64,000 nucleotides of DNA from Bradyrhizobium sp. 200 (GTDB taxonomy: Bacteria > Pseudomonadota > Alphaproteobacteria > Rhizobiales > Xanthobacteraceae). The position numbers were made by a program, and so were the translations under genes. The DNA lies in NCBI RefSeq assembly GCF_023100945.1, contig NZ_CP064689.1, positions 3,082,001-3,146,000 of the forward strand, read 5' to 3'. Shown here piece by piece: positions 46,723-54,389 of the stretch. The notes beneath the pieces are model-generated. The model was not told the DNA's origin. It ran no database searches and saw nothing but the letters and a program-made list of their open reading frames with translations. The number at the start of each line of letters is the position of its first letter. The stretch's first letter is position 1.

Positions 46723-46980
46723 CGCTCATCGAAAGCAGCGGCATCGATCCTCGCCCGCAACGTCGTCAAGACGGTGATCGACCTGTGCCGCAACCTGAAA
46801 TTCGACTGCGTGGTCGAAGGTGTCGAAACGACGGAGCAGGTCGAGATCATCGGACGTCTCGGTTGCTCGACGATGCAGGGATATTTCTTTGCAAAGCCGA
46901 TGCCGCGGAGCGAGGTCGGGACCTTCATCGCCAGCTTTCGCATGTCGGATGATCCGCGAATGGCCGTCGCCGCCGGGTGA
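46723..46980 (+). pseudogene. EAL-domain (c-di-GMP phosphodiesterase) C-terminal remnant
   Basis: The frame reads ASILARNVVKTVIDLCRNLK, then DCVVEGVETTEQVEIIGRLG, GYFFAKPMPRSE, the typical C-terminal third of an EAL domain (VAEGVET and QGYxFxKPMP motifs). The EAL active site, N-terminal parts and any start are missing, so it is a fragment. The DNA just upstream (46637-46722) has no recognisable continuation. Confidence 0.8.
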
Positions 46981-47317
46981 GATTCGATCAACGCCTGATG
47001 TCGCAGCGCCGTTACCGTTCAGTGCAAGGCAATCGCACGGCGCATGATAGTAACGGCCTGTCGGCGATCGTGCGGATGTCGCAATGTCACCACGCCGTCA
47101 CCCATAATGTCGCCAAATTGACGGAACAATTATTCGTTCGCCGGCACGGTGGTGCCCGGTCTTGCCTCGAACGACTCAACGCTTGAACTGCTCAATGTCC
47201 GCAACGCCGACCGGTTGTCGGCGCGCGATGCTTTGCGAGTCGATCGGAGAGATACGGGCGATACCGGGCGCTTGCCGGGAATCTAAATTAGTCAGTTGTT
47301 ACAGAGGAATGAGAGTC

Positions 47318-47662
47318 ATGCGTCAAGCAACATCGAAGGCTGCGGCAGGTTCGAGCGCGAACCGCCTGCAGGTGCTGTCACTCGCGGCGGGCATAGCCTT
47401 GCTCGCGGGCGTCACCACGGCCCACGCGCAGAGCACGGGTATCTCCGCCTGTGACGACTTCCTGACCAAATACGACGCCTGCGTCGTCTCCAAGGTTCCC
47501 GAGGCACAGCGCGCGATGTACAAGACGCAGATCGACCAGACGCGCAAGGCGTGGGTCGACATGGCCAAGAATCCGTCGGCGAAGGCGACCATGGAAGCGA
47601 CCTGCAAGCAGACGCTGGATGCGACGAAGGCCTCGCTCACGGCCTATGGCTGCTCGTTCTGA
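47318..47662 (+). CDS. Small secreted Cys-containing protein
   Basis: 114 residues from ATG at 47318 with AGAGGA 9 bases upstream; the ATG at 47309 is too close to it. A signal peptide (LQVLSLAAGIALLAGVTTAHA) precedes a helical mature domain with four Cys (SACDDFLTKYDACV, ATCKQTL, YGCSF). Homologues I recall in Bradyrhizobium are uncharacterised. Confidence 0.77.
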   Translation: MRQATSKAAAGSSANRLQVLSLAAGIALLAGVTTAHAQSTGISACDDFLTKYDACVVSKVPEAQRAMYKTQIDQTRKAWVDMAKNPSAKATMEATCKQTLDATKASLTAYGCSF

Positions 47663-47682
47663 TCGGCGTACGCGCCGCTGAA

Positions 47683-47709
47683 AAGGAGTGGCGCCGGGCG
47701 CCATTCCTT
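47683..47709 (+). terminator. Hairpin after the Cys-containing secreted protein gene
   Basis: 12-bp stem AAGGAGTGGCGC / GCGCCATTCCTT around CGG. There is no U-run, so it may be a weak or rho-dependent terminator, or an mRNA 3' stabiliser. The rest of 47663-47998 holds nothing recognisable. Confidence 0.6.
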
Positions 47710-47998
47710 GACGGCGGCCGGGGCGAGACGGCGGAGCGGCCGACGATGCCAGCGAGGCGCTCTTCCGGAACTTTGGCCAAAACGACGTCTGCAATGCTGG
47801 CGCACGATTCACGACCAAGCGGCGCGTCTTCGAGGCGCGGGCTGCAAACCTCTCTTTACCCCTATTAACCTCCTGTTAACCATAACGCCCCAGCATTGTA
47901 TCCCTATGAAGAGTCGCCACGGGCTTTAGTCCGAAGGCGCAAGTGATCGTTCATCTTGGGGGCGAGCAGAGGCTCGCGGGGCTCCAAGGAGTAACGTC

Positions 47999-48118
47999 AT
48001 GTCGTCATCTGGCGTACGACACCAGGCAGGTCTGGTTCTTGAATTCGTTGCGGCAATTTTCGGTGCACTTGGTTTGGGTATCCCGATAGCGATTGCGATC
48101 ATCTGGATTTGTTCCTGA
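47999..48118 (+). CDS. 39-residue single-helix membrane protein
   Basis: AAGGAG 7 bases before the ATG. The product begins SSSGVRHQAGLVLEFVAA, continues as one strongly hydrophobic helix (IFGALGLGIPIAIAIIWI) and ends in Cys-Ser. Too short for usual gene finding; supported by ribosome site and helix. Function unknown. Confidence 0.62.
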   Translation: MSSSGVRHQAGLVLEFVAAIFGALGLGIPIAIAIIWICS

Positions 48119-48697
48119 TCGGTATGCCCGCTTGTGTATCTTGCGTATTGCGTATTCTGACGGCGCTCGTCTGTGAGGGGCGTGGTAGGCCGCGGCCGAT
48201 GAAGATCGGCGCTATTCGTTCGCGCGCTCCAAATGATGCCGCAGTCCTGCGCGTCGCCGGCTTGCTGCTGCACGACGTGATGGGACGCAACTAATCGGGC
48301 AATGCCCCGACTCGACTCGTCCATCACACTGCGCGACTGCGTCAGATCGCGGATGCTATTAGCCCGACCCTCATATCCTCCTGCCGCGCGCTGCTATCGG
48401 TTAGACCGTGATGGCCTGCGATTTCGCACTACGCCTTGCGGAGCCTCCGATCTCGCCCGACCGTCCGCTTCCCCTTCGATAACCATCGAACCGTTCAATC
48501 CCAAGGCGACGAGACGCGCCGAGAGTGGGCGCACGCCTCACACCCCGCGGAATGGGTCCACCAACTCGGGCTTTCGTGTGCGGTTGTGCCTCGCGAATAC
48601 CAATTTCGGTTCGCCGCCCATCTCGGTTTAGGCGTTGCAACAACTGAGCCGATATAATCTTATCCTCCCAACTTCTCGCAACTCGCTTGGTCGGGCG
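48119..48697. other. Gap without an intact gene
   Basis: Contains a degenerate copy of repeat R2 (48185-48228) and otherwise no convincing frame. A 73-residue frame at 48436 has no support. Confidence 0.5.
48185..48228. repeat. Palindromic repeat family R2, degenerate copy
   Basis: GGCCGATGAAGATCGGCGCT then ATTCGTTCGC matches the core GGCCGATGAAGATGGGCACT of the three good copies (49280, 52405, 54012) with a few changes; the outer arms have decayed. Confidence 0.65.
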
Positions 48698-49120
48698 ATG
48701 AATCAGCACCTGTCTCTCGTCAGTCTCATGGTTCCGGACTATGACGAAGCGATCACTTTCTTCACCCGCGCTCTGAATTTCGAGCTCTGCGAAGACACGC
48801 CGCTTGGCGGCGGCAAGCGCTGGGTGGTCGTGCGTCCGCCGGGCCGCGTCGGCTCCGGCCTGCTATTGGCGCGGGCGGACGGTCCAGCCCAAGCGGCGCG
48901 CATCGGTGACCAGACCGGGGGGCGGGTCTTCCTGTTCCTGGAAACGGATAATTTCGACCGCGATCATGGGCGCATGACCGCCGCCGGCGTGCGGTTTGTT
49001 GAGGAGCCGCGGCATGAGGCCTATGGTGTCGTCGCGGTTTTCGAGGATCTCTTTGGCAACCGCTGGGACCTGATCCAGTCCAAGTCGGCACACGACCACC
49101 AAACGAGGCTTACCCGATGA
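48698..49120 (+). CDS. VOC superfamily (glyoxalase/bleomycin-resistance-like) protein
   Basis: 140 residues from the ATG at 48698. NQHLSLVSLMVPDYDEAITF start, FFTRALNFELCEDTPLGGGK, GRVFLFLETDNFDRDHGRM, RFVEEPRHEAYG and FEDLFGNRWDLIQ end: a classic single-domain VOC. The next frame's ATG overlaps its TGA (ATGA), evidence of a former coupled pair with a SnoaL-like gene. Confidence 0.88.
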   Translation: MNQHLSLVSLMVPDYDEAITFFTRALNFELCEDTPLGGGKRWVVVRPPGRVGSGLLLARADGPAQAARIGDQTGGRVFLFLETDNFDRDHGRMTAAGVRFVEEPRHEAYGVVAVFEDLFGNRWDLIQSKSAHDHQTRLTR

Positions 49121-49270
49121 CGCCGCGCCAGGTCGTGGAAGAATAGGTGCGCCGGTTTAACTTCGGTGACGCTGACGGGCTGGCCGAACTGCACGACGCG
49201 GAGTCCGGGGGCCGCGTGACCGCGAACCGCAGCGTGGAGTGGCGGCTCCTGCGCGCCATAGCGCGGTCAG
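49117..49270 (+). pseudogene. SnoaL-like (NTF2-fold) gene broken by an amber codon
   Basis: From the ATG that overlaps the VOC stop: TPRQVVEE, TAG at 49144, then VRRFNFGDADGLAELH. In SnoaL-like genes this reads VVEEWV.RFN.GDADGLAELY, so TAG replaces a Trp codon (TGG). The frame continues AESGGRVTANRSVEWR and then runs into repeat R2. About one third of a normal gene remains. Confidence 0.72.
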
Positions 49271-49279
49271 CTAGGTGGT

Positions 49280-49324
49280 GCGCCACGGCCGATGAAGATG
49301 GGCACTACTCTTTCGCCGTGGCGC
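49280..49324. repeat. Palindromic repeat family R2, copy 1
   Basis: 45 bases: GCGCCACGGC / GCCGTGGCGC inverted arms around CGATGAAGATGGGCACTA core. Both arms are perfect. Confidence 0.9.
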
Positions 49325-49374
49325 TATGACCAAATGCGCCCTGCTACCTGCGTCAGCGGTCGACATCGCGGAGG

Positions 49375-49698
49375 TCACCGAGACCGACTGTCCGGGCTCC
49401 CCAGATTTTTCTTCGTGCGATTGCCTTCTATGCCGTAGCCACGGCGAGATCGCTGATCGCGGAATTCGGCACGCGCATTGTTCGGATCATTAACGGAGCC
49501 TGCTGCGTTCGGACTATTAACGGAACCCGCTGCGCCGCCCGGCCTCACAAGGCCCATCTTGCCGGCGGGTGTCTGCGCACCCTTGTTCAAGGGATCCCGA
49601 TCCGGATACATTGCGCACTCCGCGCATTGCGCGAACGCGTAGGATGTCAGGGCGATCGACATCAAAGATGCGGCGACAAGTGTTTTGTAGTTCATCAT
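49375..49698 (-). CDS. Small secreted protein with GSVN repeats
   Basis: 107 residues from the ATG at 49698 (49695 possible). Signal peptide (VAASLMSIALTSYAFA) then QCAECAMYPDRDPLNKGAQ, with two Cys, a GGAAGSVNSPN/ AAGSVNDPN repeat and an Arg-rich end. The duplicated GSVN unit is also visible as a DNA repeat. Homologues in Bradyrhizobium are uncharacterised. Confidence 0.74.
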   Translation of the reverse strand: MMNYKTLVAASLMSIALTSYAFAQCAECAMYPDRDPLNKGAQTPAGKMGLVRPGGAAGSVNSPNAAGSVNDPNNARAEFRDQRSRRGYGIEGNRTKKNLGSPDSRSR

Positions 49699-50045
49699 AG
49701 GCGTTCTCTTCGCTTTGGTTGCCGCCCAGCTAAGCCGTACGGCAATCGACCGGCATAGGGTCGCGCCGATCGGTCGGCGGATTTCGTAGCCGAAGAACAA
49801 TTCGGGGTGCGCTTAGTTCACCGCCTCACCGATAGAGCTGGTATGCGTGGGCATCAGGGCGGCAGCCGGAGGGCTGGCGAGCCGAAGACGCACCTCCGCT
49901 ATGTGCGGTTATGCTCTATCCAGCTAAGCAACGGGCGCGTTTTTCGCTGGGGATTCGGCAACGGCGCGGCTTCGCCCGCCGTGACGAAGAGCATTGCTCC
50001 GTTGCGGCTGAGGCGACCGACGGTGAATCGTGATCCGCCTTACCT
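49699..50045. other. Gap without a gene
   Basis: Between the divergently or tandemly placed small secreted protein and the lacI-type gene. No recognisable frame, hairpin or repeat. Confidence 0.5.
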
Positions 50046-51074
50046 TCACGCGGACCTTCCCGCGTCGGGCGGCCGGCAGGAGTCTCGGATGATCAGCTTT
50101 GTCGGCAACACCAAGCATCGGTGAGATGCCGGCGCTTCGCCGCGCATGCGCTCCAGCAGCAACGTGGCGGCATGACGCCCCATCTCGGCCAGGTCCCACG
50201 CGACCGCCGTAATAGAGGGTGTATGGAGTTCGGCGAGTTCCGAATCGCTCCCGGCAACAATGGAGAGTTCGCTCCCAACCCCTCGCCGCAATGTCCGCAA
50301 CGCCCTAAGGCTTCCTCCGAGCATGTCCATCGCCGCAACGAAGAGCGCGGTCGGAGGTGTCGGCGAGCTCATGAGCGATACGGTCTCGCGAAAGGCATCC
50401 TCAGATGTCAACACCTTACGCCGCACGAATTGCAGATCGGGCTCGAGGCCGGCTTCAGCATAGGCAGCACCGAACCCTTCAAGCCTGGCGCGCGACGGAA
50501 AGGCGTTGGCGTCGCCGACCAGGATGCCGATCCGGCGATGGCCGAGGCCGAGCAGATGGTCCGTCGCCAATTTGGCGCCTAGCCGGTGGTCGGCTGTCAC
50601 CCGATCCGTCGTTTCGATGCGGTCGCGATCGATCAGCAAGACTGGCATCTTCGCGGCGCCTAACGCGGAAAGCACCCCTGAGTGCGCCTCATCGCTGATC
50701 GTCATCATGACACCATCGACCTTGCGTCGCTCAAAGGTCCGCAACAGCGCCAGTTCGACTTCCGGCCGATTGGTCGTGCTGGAGAGCAGCAGAGTGTAGC
50801 CATTCTCCCGCAGCACATTCTCGGCCTCCTTGATGAAAGTGGCGAAGCGCGGGATGTCGAAGTCACGAATGGCGCAGGCGACCAGCCGAGACCGCTGGCC
50901 GCGCATACTTTGCGCGGTCAGATCGAGTTCGTAGCCAGTCGCAAGGATCGCGCTCTCGACTTTCCGGCGGATGCTTTCAGTCACGGTCGCGTGGTTGTTC
51001 AACACGCGGGACACCGTGCCAACGGCGACGCCCGCGGCCTTGGCAACGTCTTTGATTCTTACCCCGCCGCCCAA
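50046..51074 (-). CDS. LacI-family transcription regulator
   Basis: 342 residues. TTG start with GGGAGGA upstream. The HTH is directly at the N-terminus: IKDVAKAAGVAVGTVSRVLN, followed by the hinge (YELDLTAQSMRG) and a periplasmic-binding-protein-like effector domain (AILVGDANAFPSRARLEGF; IVAGSDSELAEL). Two perfect palindromes with the LacI-type core CCGG occur at 51116-51127 and 51233-51246, in the divergent region between it and the dehydrogenase, so it probably represses both itself and that gene. Inducer unknown. Confidence 0.93.
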   Translation of the reverse strand: MGGGVRIKDVAKAAGVAVGTVSRVLNNHATVTESIRRKVESAILATGYELDLTAQSMRGQRSRLVACAIRDFDIPRFATFIKEAENVLRENGYTLLLSSTTNRPEVELALLRTFERRKVDGVMMTISDEAHSGVLSALGAAKMPVLLIDRDRIETTDRVTADHRLGAKLATDHLLGLGHRRIGILVGDANAFPSRARLEGFGAAYAEAGLEPDLQFVRRKVLTSEDAFRETVSLMSSPTPPTALFVAAMDMLGGSLRALRTLRRGVGSELSIVAGSDSELAELHTPSITAVAWDLAEMGRHAATLLLERMRGEAPASHRCLVLPTKLIIRDSCRPPDAGRSA

Positions 51075-51115
51075 ACCGTCCTCCCGGCCACTGATCCTTC
51101 CTCAAGCATACACCA

Positions 51116-51127
51116 TGAACCGGTTCA
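51116..51127. promoter_or_regulatory. LacI-type operator, site 1
   Basis: TGAACCGGTTCA, a perfect 12-bp palindrome with the central CG typical of LacI/GalR operators. It lies 42 bases upstream of the regulator's TTG. Confidence 0.8.
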
Positions 51128-51232
51128 CCGAAACTTGGGTGAAAATTTGGGCGTTTCTGGGTTCAACATGGAAGGTTAAAGGCCGGTATGGTGAAACAAG
51201 ATATCGTATCGCTTCACAGCGATTCGACAGAT

Positions 51233-51246
51233 ATGAACCGGTTCAT
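51233..51246. promoter_or_regulatory. LacI-type operator, site 2
   Basis: ATGAACCGGTTCAT, a perfect 14-bp palindrome with the same core as site 1, 118 bases away centre to centre (about 11 helical turns), 54 bases before the dehydrogenase ATG. The spacing would allow looping. Confidence 0.82.
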
Positions 51247-51299
51247 TGACGAAGCGTCGCAAGCTTGCGAAGCTGATCCGCGGACAAGGAGACCATGTC

Positions 51300-52199
51300 A
51301 TGCCGCATCCTGTGATCGGGTTCGTAGGCTTCGGCGAGGCGGCGCGATGCTTTGCATCACATTTGGCATCACGCGGCGTGACAGGGACACTCGCCTTTTG
51401 CGCGGGCCAGTCCAATCGGCCGCCCTATTCGGACGGTTTCCGGCAGCTCGCAGCCGCCCACGGCGTCGTCCTGGTCGACAGTCTCGCCGAGCTGATGGAT
51501 CAGGCGGAAATTGTGGTTTCCGCGGTCGTCGTCGCGACCGCCGCAGCAGTCGGCGAATCGATTGCCGGCGGGGTCCGTCCCGGCATGCTGGTTGTGGACG
51601 TCAACGCTTCCACGCCGGGGGCCAAACGCCAAATCGCGGAAAGGGTTGCGGCTCGAGGCGGCGCCTATGTCGACGCCAATCTGATGGGCGCGGTCAGCAT
51701 CTACGGCGCTCAAGTCCCGCTCTACAGTTCCGGTGATGGGGCCGAGCGCTTTGCTGCGACATTCTCGCCGCTTGGCTTCTCCGTCGAGCTTGCTGGCGGA
51801 AAGGCTGGCGCTGCGGCGGCCGTCAAGATGCTGCGAAGCGTGGTGACCAAGGGGATCGAAGCCCTCGTAACAGAGGCGCTGGTCGCTGCGACGATCGCGG
51901 GGGTGCGCGACGAGGCGCTTCGCGGCATCTGCGAGCCAATGGACGCCACCCGCTTCAGCAAATTTGTCGACATGTGCGTGCGGACCGACGTTCTGCATGC
52001 CGAGCGGCGTGCAGTCGAGATGGAGGGGGTCGCCAGCGGACTCCGTGAGATGGGAATGGACCCGATAATGACAGATGCGACGGCCCGCCGGCTCCAGGCC
52101 TCTGCGACGCTTGGCTTGCGCGCCAGGTTCGTGAAGACAGCCGAATATGATGCGAATGCCGTGCTCGACGCTTATGCGGAACGGTCCGTTGCGAGGTGA
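51300..52199 (+). CDS. NAD(P)-dependent beta-hydroxyacid dehydrogenase-like protein (DUF1932)
   Basis: 299 residues, AAGGAG before the ATG at 51300. The Rossmann motif VIGFVGFGEAA, then VSAVVVATAAAVGE and VDVNASTPGAKR belong to 3-hydroxyisobutyrate/6-phosphogluconate-type dehydrogenases; the C-terminal helices (AVKMLRSVVTKGIEAL onward) match DUF1932. It probably oxidises a small hydroxyacid. Two operators link it to the LacI regulator. Confidence 0.88.
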   Translation: MPHPVIGFVGFGEAARCFASHLASRGVTGTLAFCAGQSNRPPYSDGFRQLAAAHGVVLVDSLAELMDQAEIVVSAVVVATAAAVGESIAGGVRPGMLVVDVNASTPGAKRQIAERVAARGGAYVDANLMGAVSIYGAQVPLYSSGDGAERFAATFSPLGFSVELAGGKAGAAAAVKMLRSVVTKGIEALVTEALVAATIAGVRDEALRGICEPMDATRFSKFVDMCVRTDVLHAERRAVEMEGVASGLREMGMDPIMTDATARRLQASATLGLRARFVKTAEYDANAVLDAYAERSVAR

Positions 52200-52404
52200 G
52201 CGCCGTCAAAATACCTGGGTCCGCGCCGTGAAGGGTTTCGGTCAAATGATCTCAACGGCAATCCGCGAGGACGGACTGCCCGCACGCTGCAAAGCAAGTG
52301 GCCTTCGGCGGCCGCGTGGCGCCTCGCCAAACCACTTATCGATGAAAGTGGCAAACACCATCGACGCGGCCTCAAAAATCAATAGCTTTGATAGGGAATT
52401 TGGC

Positions 52405-52449
52405 GCGCCACGGCCGATGAAGATGGGCACTATTGCTTCGCCGTGGCGC
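52405..52449. repeat. Palindromic repeat family R2, copy 2
   Basis: Same 45-base palindrome as at 49280, 2 core mismatches. It lies in the 52200-52523 gap, which has no gene. Confidence 0.9.
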
Positions 52450-52523
52450 TATGACTGAACCGTGCGGATCTGCGATAGACCGCGCTTTCGCCGCCGCGGC
52501 TCCTCGGAGCTATTCTGACGCGA

Positions 52524-53798
52524 TCAGGCTGCCGTCCGTTTCATTGCGCGGCGCGCTTGTTCGGGCGGCGGAATAAGAAGGTCGGCCGGCGTGACGTCGG
52601 CCTCCACTGACGCCTCGGGTACCAGCGGGACAAGTTCGTCCACGGCGCTCTCGACCCGGTTGCGGCCAAGCGCCTTCGCCTGGTAGAGCGCCTTGTCGGC
52701 GCGCTCGCATAGCGCCTCGATGTCGGCCGGCCGGTCGTGCGCATGTGCGACCCCGATGCTGACCGTTGCGGCGATCGGGACGCCGTCCACGACACCCGCC
52801 ACCGCCGCAAAACTCTCGCGTACACGCTCGGCAGCCGCAATCGTTGCCTGTTGGTCAGGCCCGCTGACGATCGCGGCGAACTCTTCTCCCCCAAGCCGGC
52901 CCGCGATGCTGTCCCGCGGCAGATTGGCGGAGAGCGTGTGTGCGAACAGCCGCAGCACGCGGTCGCCCATCGCATGCCCGTGGCCGTCGTTGATCGCCTT
53001 GAACCAGTCGAGATCGAACAGGAGGAACGCGACCGTCCCGCTCGCGCGGGCGTTCAGACGTCGCGCGGCGAATTCCATGAAGGCGCGACGGTTGGCGAGG
53101 CCAGTCAGCGCATCCGTCATCGAGGCGCGCTTGTGCGCGAGCTCGCTCCGCTCCTTGGTGAGCGCGAGAAAGAGATAGTTGATGGCGATGAAGTAGAGCA
53201 GGGTGAACGTGCTCACGATCGCGAACCAGAACGACCGCAGCGCATCGAAGCTGGCGATCGGTGCCTCTGCGAGCGGAGACATCACGGCGAGCGGAATGCG
53301 CACCAGAAACAGGCCGCCACCGAGCGCGGTCAGCACGATCAGCGGCCAGCGCGACAGCAGCGGCTCGGCGCGGCCCCTCCACAGCACGTAGGCGCAGCCG
53401 AGCGAATAGGAGCCCACGGCGGCTGACACGATGATCATGCGCGCCGTGGCGGAATCGTACAGCGCCGGGATCTGGCAGACTGCGATCCACACCAGCGCAC
53501 CGGCGAGCAGGACGGCGGGGCTCGGGCGCTTGCCTTCGAAGCAGCGCGCGCCTTCCAGCATCAGCGAACAGGCGCTGAACAGCACCACGTAGGCGAGGTC
53601 GACCGAATAGACGTCCGGGATCGTGCCGCGCAGGCAGAGCAGGCCAAGCGCGGCCGCCATCACGAGCACTGCGCCGCTCCACCAGGCAAGCGCGCGGATC
53701 GCGCGATTTTGCAGCCACGCGAAGAAGGTCAGCGCGCCGAGCAGCACCATGACTGACAGCATCAGCACGTAGATTGTCGGAATGTAGAGTAGCGGCAT
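52524..53798 (-). CDS. Membrane diguanylate cyclase (GGDEF)
   Basis: 424 residues: about six N-terminal membrane helices (residues 5-195), then a GGDEF domain with DALTGLANRRAFMEF, FDLDWFKAINDGHGHAMGD and the active loop RLGGEEF. It makes c-di-GMP from GTP. The inhibitory I-site RxxD is absent (PRDS at that place), so product inhibition may be lost. A Pro-rich tail ends the protein. Confidence 0.93.
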   Translation of the reverse strand: MPLLYIPTIYVLMLSVMVLLGALTFFAWLQNRAIRALAWWSGAVLVMAAALGLLCLRGTIPDVYSVDLAYVVLFSACSLMLEGARCFEGKRPSPAVLLAGALVWIAVCQIPALYDSATARMIIVSAAVGSYSLGCAYVLWRGRAEPLLSRWPLIVLTALGGGLFLVRIPLAVMSPLAEAPIASFDALRSFWFAIVSTFTLLYFIAINYLFLALTKERSELAHKRASMTDALTGLANRRAFMEFAARRLNARASGTVAFLLFDLDWFKAINDGHGHAMGDRVLRLFAHTLSANLPRDSIAGRLGGEEFAAIVSGPDQQATIAAAERVRESFAAVAGVVDGVPIAATVSIGVAHAHDRPADIEALCERADKALYQAKALGRNRVESAVDELVPLVPEASVEADVTPADLLIPPPEQARRAMKRTAA

Positions 53799-54389
53799 GG
53801 TTCCTGCCCGGGTCGCGGGCCCTGTACCAAATCCGTGCTACGATTTGCTTGCGATAATTGGTAAACGTCGTCGTAACGGTTTGCGAAGCCTGGAAATGCG
53901 GCCTTCTGCAAGCGGGCTCGCGACGAAGCGGACATCCCCAAACGAATGCGATGATCGTGACTCAGGAGTACGCGGCCCTGCGCGGGATGTTCAGTCTTGT
54001 TCGGAGATGGCGCGCCACGGCCGACGAAGATGGGCACTATAGTTTCGCCGTGGCGCTATGATGCCGTGGCCGACCAAGCGATCCGGCCGGATAACCAACG
54101 ACGGACTGCGATCTTGCGCTAAGCTTATTGGCGGCTGTCTTCCCGATTCCACGAGTGGTCCTGTCACCCTTCGATGGCGGCCATTTCGATCAATCCCGGG
54201 AACGGTGCGAAGGGCCACAACCTGCCGTGAGCAAGCGCAGCAATCTAAGTGTGCAAGGATCGCGTGGGGACGCTCATTTACTAAGCCTCCCCCACGCTGT
54301 GTACGCATGCTCGGCGACGCCGCCGCCTTCCGAAATCCACCCTGGCGAGCGCTCTCAACAATTCTGCGGCCCGCTGCGGCATCTGTGCG
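53799..54389. other. Gap with repeat R2 and no intact gene
   Basis: Holds R2 copy 3 (54012-54056) and otherwise fragments of open frame without ribosome sites. It may contain the remains of a small gene, but nothing is recognisable. Confidence 0.5.
54012..54056. repeat. Palindromic repeat family R2, copy 3
   Basis: Perfect GCGCCACGGC / GCCGTGGCGC arms with core CGACGAAGATGGGCACTATA; 45 bases like the other two good copies. Confidence 0.9.

Noticed and set aside
46680..46952. Frame shifted relative to the EAL remnant
   Set aside because: Does not carry EAL motifs; the other frame does.
48785..49091. Minus-strand frame opposite the VOC gene
   Set aside because: Shadow of a clear VOC gene.
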